Position numbers and translations under genes: made by a program. A stretch of 64,000 nucleotides of DNA from Plenodomus lindquistii (lineage: Eukaryota > Ascomycota > Dothideomycetes > Pleosporales > Leptosphaeriaceae). Below, in pieces: positions 34,737 to 43,450 of the stretch (positions are counted from its first letter, which is position 1; every line of letters begins with the position of its first letter). The stretch spans positions 496,001 to 560,000 of the forward strand of contig JANUWI010000002.1 in assembly GCA_025504975.1 (NCBI GenBank), written 5' to 3'. Under the pieces are notes generated by a model. The model did no database searches. It had not been told where the DNA came from and worked only from the letters and a program-made list of their open reading frames with translations.

Positions 34737-36383
34737 ATGCCAAACCACGGGGCTGGTGGACGCAAAAGCATAGATCTATCTCAGTATGAACTTGAGATTG
34801 TTGGGCTCATACAGGATGGAGTAAAGAATAAAGATCTGTGTGAGTGGCTATGGGAAGAGTATGGTGTGAGGTGTAGTGTCGCAACACTTAGGAGGAAGTA
34901 TGCGGCATGGGGCGTAAAGCGTCTAATGTCTGAAGAGCTGAAACAGCAACTAAAGAACCGGGTTTTTTTCTTGTTCTATTCGTTAGGCCTTGAAGACAGC
35001 GAGATCCGTAGATTGCTTGAAAAAGAGGGTACACCAATCAGCCGGGAGGCTTTAGCTCGACTAAGATATGAGATGGGGCTGAAAAGAAGTATAAGAAATG
35101 AGGAGGTTCGGCAGGCAGCTGTTGTTACTGCACGGGAGGCAATTGAAGAGCAGTTGCTAGAGGGAATTATTGATGGATATGGGAAGCGGATGCTGCAGCT
35201 GCATTTTCGACAGAGAGGGATGTTTTTTACACGGGATTTGTTGTTTAAGGAATACGCAGCTATTAATCCAGAAGCAGTACAGCGGAGGCTTAACGATCAC
35301 CAACGACGCCGCGGCGAGTATATTGTCAACGGACCCAACTGGTGTTGGTCTATCGATGGGCACGAGAAGATTAAGCCTTATGGTATTGAGATCTATGCCT
35401 GCATTGATGCGTACTCGCGCTATGTTATATGGGCGTATGTAGGTATCACAGCTGGCACATCATTAAGTGTACTCCACCAATACCTGTACACTGTTGAGGA
35501 ATCTGGGTTTACACCGCAGTTTATACGGTCAGACTGTGGTGTTGAGACAGGGCAGATATCATATGCCCACTTCATGCTCTCGAAGGCAAATGACCCAGAT
35601 ATTACCTGGGAGCAGTGCTACATGCATGGCACTAGCACGTCTAATCAGAGGATTGAGGCATGGTGGCAGCAGCTATCTAAAGGCCTTCTTTTTCGCTGGA
35701 GGGTAGGTTAGGCACGACACAAGCATATAAGACCATTACACTGACTATTACAGGATTACTTCCGCAACATGCAGACCCAAAATTTATACTCCAAAAACCG
35801 ACTAGCTGATACCATTGCTGTTGGAGCCATCTATATTCCAATCCTTCGTCGGGAGATCCGCGCGTATATAGAGACGCACAACTCGCATCGCATACGGAAA
35901 CAAAAGAATCGACCAAATATCGTGGTTGGCAAACCAAGCATGTTGTTCATGTGCCCCCCAGACGGCACCCGCGATTTCAAGCAGCCTGTAAACCAAGAGG
36001 AGCTTAGGAATCTTAAGGCAGAAACACCTGTCTGGGATATGCATGCGGTATTGCCACCTGAGACGCAGTTATGGTGTGATAGGCAGTTGAAGGATATGGC
36101 ATTTGATCCACATACTAGTGTTATGAAGTCAGCTGCAGAGCGCGTGGCTCCGTATAAAGACGTGTACTTAGAGCTGCGCCGTCGGATTAAAGAATACCAG
36201 GCGTCGAGCGCAAGGCCAGCGTTAGGGCTGTTAGCGCATCCAACTGGTGGGTGGAATTTTGCTCCGCCAGACAATAATGGGGGGTACGACTTTGCCAATG
36301 ATGAAGTTGTAGACCAAGGTATAACAGAAGAGCAGGCCCTTCAGTCATGGGGCCAGGTTGTAGGTGGGGCTGTAGGTACTTAG
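34737..36383 (+). CDS. Transposase with retroviral-integrase-like DDE domain
   Basis: Exons 34737-35702 and 35754-36383 give 531 residues. The N-terminal 60 residues form a helix-turn-helix (YELEIVGLIQDGVKNKDLCE, then SVATLRRKYAAWGVK). The catalytic triad is visible: D207 in WCWSIDGHEKIKPYG, D266 in FIRSDCGVETG, and E307 in SNQRIEAWWQQL. ETHNSHRIRKQKNRPN follows, as in related animal and fungal integrase-like transposases. The start was placed after the 12 bp repeats. The single 51 bp intron contains two further copies, the last of which supplies the acceptor CAG. It should bind the inverted ends and catalyse cut-and-paste movement. The frame is intact. Confidence 0.9.
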
Positions 36384-36385
36384 TA

Positions 36386-36453
36386 TGTAATAGTCTTTGT
36401 AATAGTCTTTGTAATAGTCTTTGTAATAGTCTTTGTAATAGTCGCTAATAGTC
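36386..36453 (+). repeat. Tandem array of the 12 bp TGTAATAGTC repeat
   Basis: Five to six tandem copies of TGTAATAGTCTT (last ones degenerate, GCTAATAGTCC) starting three bases after the transposase stop. It is the densest array of the motif found across the element. Confidence 0.9.
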
Positions 36454-36567
36454 CTCGATATAGTAAAGCCTAAAGTCAATCTTTCTCTAGCGGCCACAAA
36501 GGCTATAAAGTCTGATTCACAATCCTATTGTTATAGTTTCTTTCTCTCTTTATCATTTTCTCTTACT

Positions 36568-37863
36568 ATGGCTTCACTACCACCACCATGGGGACCCTTC
36601 TGTTCGAAGAAAGGCGTCCTACACGATCAAATCAACATTATGATTGGGTGGTTTTGTCCCTTCTGTGGCGCTATGAACACTGGTACGCAGCCTGGTAGTG
36701 TCCCCCCTACTATCGAACTTGATGGGGAAGACCAGCCTTCTCAGCCTGTACCAAAACCTTCATCGAACCGGTCAATTATTACAACGGTATCCCAGCTACA
36801 ACCAGGCCGTAGTGAGGACGCGCTAGCGCCTCTCAAAGATGCAGCTACTCGGGCGCAATATAAAAACATGGCAGCGTTGAAACGAACCGAGTCTATTGAC
36901 GGTCGTCCGTCTGGACAAATTCGGAGTGCTGTAAAAGCCGACCGGGCAAGAACAGTTGCGACAAAGATTGCTTTTGATGTGAGCTTTGTTCACGTTATCT
37001 GGATCAATAACACATTTGATCGGTACCATAATATCAGTGGTAGGTGTCCCCTTGTAATAGCTGTTGTAATAGTCCTAACTTGCGTTGTAGGTGGGGATGT
37101 TGGTATTATTGTCCCTGGCAGTGCCAAATTCGAGAATCTAGACGACTTTGTAGACCGATTCATCGTTAACGAAATCGAACCGATCCGACTACGCAGTGTT
37201 GCTGGATACGAACGAACGTACGCGATCAAGATGGGTACCTTACCACAGCTTTTCCCCAGGAGCGCACATACTCTTACAACAATGCAAGACTTGCTTGAGA
37301 AGGTTCCGTGGAAAGAGACAGGGACTACCCGGAAGTTTGTTGTGTGCTTTAATGAGTATCAGGAGGAGAACAACGATGAGCCGCTGTTGACGCCAACTCC
37401 AGTAACAAAACGAGTAAAGAGTCCTAGCAAAAGCCCAGTGAAAAGGGCAACAGGGAAGAAGATTAAAGTAGAGCCACTGGATTTCGTAATTAAGAAGGAA
37501 AAGCCGTCGTCTATAACGCCTAAAACTGCTGAGAAGTCAACTAAGGCGTCTGCTAGTGGACCGTTGGCTGGTTCATCTACCACTCTTGCATCACGCACTC
37601 GAACACCTTCTCGGAAGCGTGGTAGATCACAGATTGCACGATCAGAATCACCACTGGATGTCACTACACCACAAGCCCCAATTCCACGCGAGTTACACGA
37701 CGACCTTGACGACTGGGATGACATCGAGACACTGGACCTAACCAATATAGCGAGTGATGGTCTGGACGACCTATCGCCGGTCAAGGATGCGCTCCCATCC
37801 TATAGCTTGCGCTACCCCCGGAGGGCAGGTGGGGTTGAAGACGTCCAACCACGCAAAAAATAG
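36568..37863 (+). CDS. Transposon gene 2: CxxC and SUMO-motif protein, unknown
   Basis: Best model: exons 36568-37039 and 37091-37863, 414 residues. The 51 bp intron has no stop in frame, so a retained form would have 431. The N-terminus has one CxxC (GWFCPFCGAMNTG). A folded middle part carries VSFVHVIWINNTFDRY and FENLDDFVDRFIVNEIEPIR. The C-terminal half is basic and Ser/Pro-rich, with two overlapping SUMO-attachment consensus sites (KKIKVEPLDFVIKKEKPSS) and an acidic patch DDWDDIETLDLT resembling a SUMO-interacting motif. It ends with basic RYPRRAG. I infer a nuclear accessory protein; no family recognised. Confidence 0.75.
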   Translation: MASLPPPWGPFCSKKGVLHDQINIMIGWFCPFCGAMNTGTQPGSVPPTIELDGEDQPSQPVPKPSSNRSIITTVSQLQPGRSEDALAPLKDAATRAQYKNMAALKRTESIDGRPSGQIRSAVKADRARTVATKIAFDVSFVHVIWINNTFDRYHNISGRCPLVIAVVIVLTCVVGGDVGIIVPGSAKFENLDDFVDRFIVNEIEPIRLRSVAGYERTYAIKMGTLPQLFPRSAHTLTTMQDLLEKVPWKETGTTRKFVVCFNEYQEENNDEPLLTPTPVTKRVKSPSKSPVKRATGKKIKVEPLDFVIKKEKPSSITPKTAEKSTKASASGPLAGSSTTLASRTRTPSRKRGRSQIARSESPLDVTTPQAPIPRELHDDLDDWDDIETLDLTNIASDGLDDLSPVKDALPSYSLRYPRRAGGVEDVQPRKK

Positions 37864-37886
37864 TAATAGTCGATGTAATAGTCTTT

Positions 37887-38440
37887 TTATTGTAGTGTTT
37901 TGAATTCCATATCTTTAAACCTTGATATATCCACATCCCAGTCTTGCGAAGCACCTAGTTTTGACTCTGGATCAAACGCGTTGTATTGCCTCCTTGTAAT
38001 ACCCTCTCTTAATAGTACAGTATTCAACGAAGGCCACGGGCCTGTGGGTGCGACGGTTCGTGCTTTCTGGGTCCAGTGAATTCCCAAGTGCAGCCTGTAA
38101 AGTGTAAGTTTTAAGCATAATACATGTATATAGTGATAGATTACATAGATAGTATAGAGTGCTGCCGGCTTACACGTGTGATTTCTTTATGCGCAAGACT
38201 CTGGTTGGCTTCACTTAAGTTTTCTAGCTCTGCCTTTTTACGCAATAGAAGAGCAGTCTTTGCCCTACTAATGTAGGTATTATTCGCAGATCGTGCTCTT
38301 GCAATAGCTAGCTTGTGCCCCTCTAATGCTAGAAGTCTGTCCCTGTACCGATTGTTCTTCTGCGTGTATTTATTCGTTGATTTCCGCGTTCTTGGTGTAT
38401 GCGTGGTAGGTGGAGGCGACGTAGAAAAGGACGATAGCAT
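37887..38440 (-). CDS. Transposon gene 3: small basic protein, unknown
   Basis: Exons 38440-38145 and 38094-37887 give 167 residues. The start MLSSFSTSPPPTTHTPRTRK is basic. A helical, probably coiled-coil stretch follows (RLLALEGHKLAIARARS to KAELENLSEANQSLAHKEIT). Then comes a block GIHWTQKARTVAPTGPWPS. The donor AT|GTAATC is weak but the only one that keeps the frame through HWTQK. The HWxQK block also occurs in gene 4, which suggests that the two are related. Function unknown. Confidence 0.65.
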
Positions 38441-38792
38441 GCTAGGAAGTAGTGTCTGTAATATATATAACTAAAGTCTAGGTGTAGAATCGCATTAATA
38501 TGTATATTGTAGCGTATAAAGCGTCTCTTTGCATAGGTGTAAGGTTTTTCGAGTTTTACTTAGCGCACAGACACTAAAGTGTTTATTACATAAGCATTTA
38601 GAATTCTTTCTGAATATTGTATACACAAAACAGTTCAGATATACTGTAATAGTCATTGTAATAGTCCATGCAACCCTAGACGCTCTATGCTATAGGCCCT
38701 ATTGTGCACGAATAGTAGATGCCTACATACACAACTGCAGACCGCATTACCCCAAAGTATGCCTTCTAAGCCCCTAGCCCCTTGCAGCTTCA

Positions 38793-40200
38793 CTACACCC
38801 CATCCATAAACATACCTATCTTTTCTTCGCTTGGAGGGTTACGGGTGTGGCTAACAATGGCATGAATAAATTCTGAGCCAGACATAGCATCAAACCTCTC
38901 CAGTGGGAACATCTTGGCTTGGCTAGCAGATAGTAAGTAATAGTCATGTAATAGTACTAATTAGAGCTTACCGGGGATCTGAGATGGTGCAGTTGCTATA
39001 TGGATGAGGGAGAGGTGCTGGGTGTCCATCAACAGCAAGTGGAATCTTGGATGCCGTGTACTTGCCCCCCATCTGGCATTTGAAGAACGCTGCCATGATA
39101 ATACGCTCTGGCTTGTTGAAAAGACACCAGAAGGGCATTACAGGTAACTCAGAGTGGGCCTCTAGAGAAACAGAGCGCTGTAGCTTTTTGCCTGGGACCG
39201 GTGAATGCTCATATGCCAAACGAAGAAGAGTTGACTAAATACAAGTTAGGTAAAAGTAAAATAAAGATATTGTAAATAGGAATATAGCCTTACCTTGTCG
39301 TGGGCTCGCAGATCTGCTACCTGCTTCTTGACAATGTCCCACGTCCCTGGAATGAGCCGGTTGATCATGAACTGTATATAGATAAGTACTTGTAATAGCC
39401 AGTGTAATAGGTAATATAATACCTTAAGCTGCCTCTGGCTTAGACGTCGCACAAAAGCATTGTACGAGTGCTTTCGCAGGAACTCCATCTTCTCACCAAC
39501 TGAGACGATCGCACGCTCCCAGAAGACTTGTATCTTGAACCAGACATGCGACGTAGACAAAGCTAACGTAGTCTGTACCGTGTCTTCGTGATCAAAGGCA
39601 GTGAGATCCGGTAAGAAAAGGTCAATTTCGTCGTCCTCGGCGCTAGGTTCCACGATCTGAAGCTGCTCAAATTTCTCATGGACTTCAATTTCGGGCAACG
39701 GTTGTGTAATAGTCGACGTAATAGTTATAAAGGCGTCAGTAGGTGGCGTAAACTTGTCGCCTAGAGGGTAAATAGTGGACTGGGCGGTTATGAACGAGTT
39801 GCGGTGTTGAACAGGCTCAGAGGGGTAGTCACGGCTGATTTTCTGGGCCCAGTGACTATTTGATTCCCACCTATTTATAAGTTAGAGCTATTACTTGTAC
39901 TATTACAAGAAAGACTTACTGATTGCAGACGAGTGCATTCTTGGCCTGGGCACGGAGGGTTTCCCATACACTCTGACGGTCTGCTTCAGTACACTCACTG
40001 AGGAGTTGCTGCGCTGCCGGGTTAAACTTGTCTTTCCAGAAGCGCGAGTAGGCGGTCTGGAAAGCAGCTTTGCCCTTGTGCACTGCAAGTGGGTAGCCCT
40101 GGAGAGAATCGCGGCGTGCTATGTTCTTGACTGTGTTGGCGTTACTCGAATACTCGTGGTTGAGCTTGCGCTTCTTGCGTTCAGGCGTTGCGGGCGCCAT
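38793..40200 (-). CDS. Transposon gene 4: 399-residue protein, unknown
   Basis: Exons 40200-39920, 39870-39423, 39371-39294, 39234-38972 and 38922-38793, all phases closing. The start MAPATPERKKRKLNHEYSS looks like a nuclear localisation signal. It continues with FQTAYSRFWKDKFNPAAQQL and SHWAQKISRDYPSEP (HWxQK block shared with gene 3). An acidic segment EPSAEDDEIDLFLPDLTAFD follows, then a conserved-looking C-terminal part with MPFWCLFNKPERIIMAAFFK and FDAMSGSEFIHAIVSHTRN. One copy pair of the 12 bp repeat lies inside the coding region and is translated as ITITSTIT. Another pair fills the 51 bp stop-free intron 2. No family recognised; a DNA-binding accessory protein is possible. Confidence 0.75.
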
Positions 40201-40906
40201 AATTACGATACGCGGCGCAAAAGTGAAAGTATAGAGAAAGTTGTAGGTTGTAGAGAGTCAAAAGTTCAAAAGTCAAAAGATTTTACAGTACTAACAGATT
40301 GACGTGACGTCACAGGCAAACGCAGTGCGGCGGTGAGCAAGTCTGTGGCTGAAGTGAAGGTACGCGTCGCACGCAAGTAAAGACCCATTTCTGGATCAAA
40401 TTTGCATCTTAATTCCAAAATGGCCATCAGATTATTACACAGACTATTACTTTATGCTCTATTGCTTGATCAATAACCAAGTTCACAATATTCAACTCTT
40501 CTAATAAAAGGGCTACGTTTTTGCTATGAACCATTCCTTAACCGACTCGACGAGCTGGTTAAGAAATGGTTCATAGACTATTACACTAACCATTACTTCT
40601 CTACTTACGCAGGTATGTATTCACAGAGTACCTTCACTTTGACCGCCAGTGCCCAAACTCACGTTCACCGCCAGTGCCCAGCACCACCTTCACTTACACC
40701 TTCACCAAACTTTGGGCGTATAGTAACATGACTTCTGCCTCCTTTCCTCCATCCCTCCTCTACCCCAACTCTTTCTTCTTACTTATTGCCGTAACGCTGC
40801 CCCTACGCTCTTCTGTTGGCCCTATCCACTTTCCCGACTGCTGCACGCCGTATCTAGTAGCTGCGCGCTCTGGCAACCACCCCAAGTCTAGCGCATTACC
40901 ACGGTC
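40201..40906. promoter_or_regulatory. Divergent promoter of transposon genes 4 and 5
   Basis: 706 bp between divergent starts inside the element. It contains two pairs of the 12 bp motif (about 40,431-40,451 and 40,576-40,596), a long hairpin (listed separately) and a direct duplication of CCGCCAGTGCCCA near 40,645 and 40,667. The start of the H3 gene is preceded by C-rich leader. Confidence 0.65.
40525..40575. repeat. Long near-perfect palindrome (hairpin)
   Basis: Arms 40525-40543 (TATGAACCATTCCTTAACC) and 40557-40575 pair over 19 bp with a single mismatch. The 13-base loop is itself partly palindromic (CTCGACGAG). It lies between the divergent promoters of genes 4 and 5 and could be a dimeric regulator site or a cruciform. 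It is flanked by the 12 bp motif on both sides. Confidence 0.85.
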
Positions 40907-42487
40907 ATGGAGCCTAGCGCCCAAGAGGTCAACCAGGAGGTAGGAGTACGTCTGTAATAGTTTCAGTAATAGCCTGCTAATATATATTATAGACTCACCT
41001 AGGAGCGCCAAATAACCCTGACACCATGGACTTGGACCCACCACCACTGCTGTCTCCAGAGACTGTTCCGCTGGAGGATAGTCTTGGCCCAGAAACTCAG
41101 CTTCTCTCTGAGCAACTCCTCCAAGCTTCTATTAATGCTCCGGGTGATGGTGCGACGGATGATGGTGCGACGGAAGATGGGCAATATGAGTTGGACTCTG
41201 CAGCCGAGAAACTACAAGAAGAGATGGAGAAAGAGAAGGAGAAGGAGAAGGAGGATGAGGATGAGGGGGATGAGGAGGATGAGGAGGATGAGGGGGACGA
41301 GATGGACTTAGACAAGACGGAAAAACCCACACGAGTGGTAAGTATAACATCTATTGTAATAGTACCTGTAATAGTTTACTAATTTGACACAGCCAAGGGT
41401 AAAAGTGCACAAACCAGTGCTGCAGCCGCCAACCAGCCCCCAGCCCCAGGAGCCGCCAACTAGCCCCCAGGAGCCGCCAACCAGCCCCCAGGAGCCGGCA
41501 GTGCCACGAACAATCCGCCAAGAGATACAGGCAAAGAATTCTCCAGCGTACGCGGCAGCGGAAAAGGCTCAAAAGAGGAAAGATGCTGCTGCAAAAACAC
41601 GGGCAGAGAAGAAGGCCAAGGAGGACCAGAGGAATCGACAGCTAGCTCAAGCTAGAAGGCAAAAAGCTGCAAAGCTACTTAGTGGTAAAGATGGTAAGAC
41701 ATGTAATAGCCTGTGTAATAGCCTTAACTAACAGATAATAGTTGCTGGCCCTGCTAATGGCGAATCTCGCCCTGCACCCCCAGAGGATGACGAATCTCGC
41801 CCTGCACCCCCAGAGGATGCTGAATCTCGCCCTGCATCCCCAAACCCCCCTCCAAGTCCGCCAGCTGAGCCAAAAAAGACCCGGAAAAATAGGGCTGTTC
41901 CTACTAGGGGTGGACGTGGTGGTGGACGTGGTGGTGGACGTGGTGGACGTGGTGGTGGACGTGGTGGACGTGCTGCTTCTTCAAAAAAGTCCAAAAAGCC
42001 CAAAGCGTCCGCTAATGGAAATAAGGAAAAGAAGCCCTACCGATACAAGTCAGGCAGTAAGTTCTCACTCTACAATTATATAAGCCTAGACTAATACACA
42101 TGTAATAGCCGTTGCACTACGCGAAATCCGGAGGTATCAGAAATCTACGGAATTGCTGATACTCAAAACCCCATTCATGCGACTAGTCAGGGAGATTACC
42201 CAAGACTGTAGTAAGGCGGGTGAAACCTACCGCTTCTCGCCTGATGCTTTTGGTGCTCTACAAGAGGCTGTAGAGGATATGCTAGTCTCGATGATGGAGG
42301 GTAAGTAATAATGCGTTGTAATAGTTATTGTAATAGGCTAACTTAACATGTAGCTACCCAATTATGCGCAATCCACGCAAAGAGGGTCACGATACAAAAA
42401 AAGGACATGGAGCTGGCAATGCGCGTTACAAAGATATTGGCACCATTTGCGAACACGTTCGGGCCAGCGCTGAACAGGTCTTGTTAG
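40907..42487 (+). CDS. Transposon gene 5: histone H3 variant with a long artificial-looking tail
   Basis: Six exons, 40907-40939, 40993-41337, 41393-41693, 41742-42056, 42109-42300 and 42354-42487, give 439 residues with every phase closing. From residue 323 it is plainly histone H3: KKPYRYKSGTVALREIRRYQ, then KSTELLILKTPFMRLVREI, GALQEAVEDMLVSMME, and LCAIHAKRVTIQKKD. Differences from canonical H3: loop 1 is about three residues longer (CSKAGETYRFS in place of FKTDLRFQ), the K79 context is lost, and the C-terminus is extended (LAPFANTFGPALNRSC). The normal H3 tail is replaced by 320 residues: an acidic block (about 70-120), PPTSPQ repeats, a basic charged helix, three ESRPAPPEDD-like decapeptides and an RGG box at 282-303. 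It should form nucleosome-like particles with H4. Four of its five introns carry the paired 12 bp motif; the remaining one has a single copy. Confidence 0.93.
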
Positions 42488-42530
42488 GGGGTTCTAGATA
42501 TGGTTGCGGACAGCGGGTGTGATTACTGCA

Positions 42531-42579
42531 GGTGGTAGGTTTTTCCCCACCCTCGTGATGGGGGGTTTTTACTACCACC
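42531..42579. repeat. Inverted repeat downstream of the H3 variant
   Basis: GGTGGTAG at 42531-42538 pairs with CTACCACC at 42572-42579. The intervening bases (CCCCACC and GGGGGG) extend the stem. It is 44 bp after the stop codon and may shape the mRNA 3' end or be a DNA-level signal near the right end. Confidence 0.6.
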
Positions 42580-42713
42580 ACAAACTGGAGTTTAGGGACT
42601 AGTAGCTATACGTAGCTCTAATAGCATATATAAGTGCATTTACACTATTACAGTAACTATTACATTGTCTTAATAACCAGTGTGGGCATCTTGTTGTTGG
42701 TGTTCCGGGTTTC

Positions 42714-42785
42714 GGCGATTTTGATTTTCGGATTTTGATTTTCCGATTTTGGTTTTGAGCGAGATGAGGCTCCTCGTCACCCGTA
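42714..42785 (-). repeat. Right terminal inverted repeat of the transposon
   Basis: 72 bp, exact reverse complement of 34428-34499; the identity breaks immediately inside it. Confidence 0.95.
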
Positions 42786-42791
42786 AGTGAT
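42786..42791. repeat. Target site duplication, right copy
   Basis: AGTGAT directly after the element, matching the left copy. Confidence 0.9.
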
Positions 42792-43450
42792 GACGTCAGG
42801 ACGGAAATTCGATGCTTAACGCGCTGACCACGTCTCCAGTTGGTGTCCCAACTTGGTACAATACTTGCCGAATGCCGAAGCAGTTGTTTAAGGCATCTAG
42901 GCCGAGACACTATTGGTTAGCATCATTCCAAAGTTGTATGTAACCTTCCTTGCTCTCCACCGTCTTCAAGTTTATTCTTAGCGTTCCTTTGAGACAGTAA
43001 CATGAACAGCGCTCACTACGCATTCCACCAACAAAGCTTTGGATACCTATTGCATACCTACTAACCTAAGTTGCCAGCGGGTCAATGAGCTCGATTCCTG
43101 AGTTGTTTAGCCTGTATGTTTCTGCAGGGATGAAGCCTCCTTTGGTGAACGACCTCTTGGCGCCGTGGCCTCTGCAAATGCAGGTTTTGTACAGCATCAC
43201 ATGAAGCTTCTGAATCTTTTGAGCAGTAAGCTGAAAATCTCAAGCACACTATTGCAGGTCTACCAAGATATGTGCGGCGACTCTATCGTGAAATGTTAGC
43301 AACTTCGGAAGGATGCTGGGTATTCGCAGTAACACCTGTTGGTTTTCAGGCGTCCCGAGGCAAATAACGCGAAACTCCTCTCGAGACTTGGACCTCCAAA
43401 TACACAACCACCTCAGCATCTTCTGTATCTAAGCTTCTGGAAAAATTGCA
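42792..43450. other. Right flank of the transposon, no gene seen
   Basis: 659 bp between the element and the next host gene. No open frame of note. It presumably contains the promoter of the membrane protein gene at 43,451. Confidence 0.5.

Larger units (their letters stand above)
34422..42791. mobile_element. 8.36 kb DNA transposon with five genes, including a histone H3 variant
   Basis: The element proper is 34428-42785 (8,358 bp). Its ends are inverted repeats of 72 bp that match base for base, beginning TACGGGTGACGAGGAGCC. They are flanked by the direct 6 bp duplication AGTGAT at 34422-34427 and 42786-42791. It encodes a DDE transposase of the retroviral-integrase fold, three unknown proteins and a histone H3 variant, all with open frames and functional-looking splice sites. 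A paired 12 bp motif, TGTAATAG, is spread through it. The integrase-like transposase, 6 bp duplication and inverted ends are what I recall for the eukaryotic IS3EU group, but that assignment is from memory. Perfect ends and intact frames point to a recent insertion with no visible RIP damage. Confidence 0.93.

Noticed and set aside
36386..36453. CRISPR-like array
   Set aside because: The units are 12 bp tandem repeats without spacers in a eukaryotic transposon.
40674..40943. 89-residue plus frame before the H3 variant
   Set aside because: The spliced H3 model starts at 40,907 in another frame with closing phases; this frame is leader.
34428..42785. Polinton/Maverick as classification of the element
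   Set aside because: Integrase-like gene and 6 bp duplication fit, but there is no DNA polymerase B, packaging ATPase, protease or capsid gene, and the element is too short.
34428..42785. RIP damage in the transposon
   Set aside because: All five genes are open and both ends are identical; I see no excess of stop codons, though a dinucleotide count would be the proper test.
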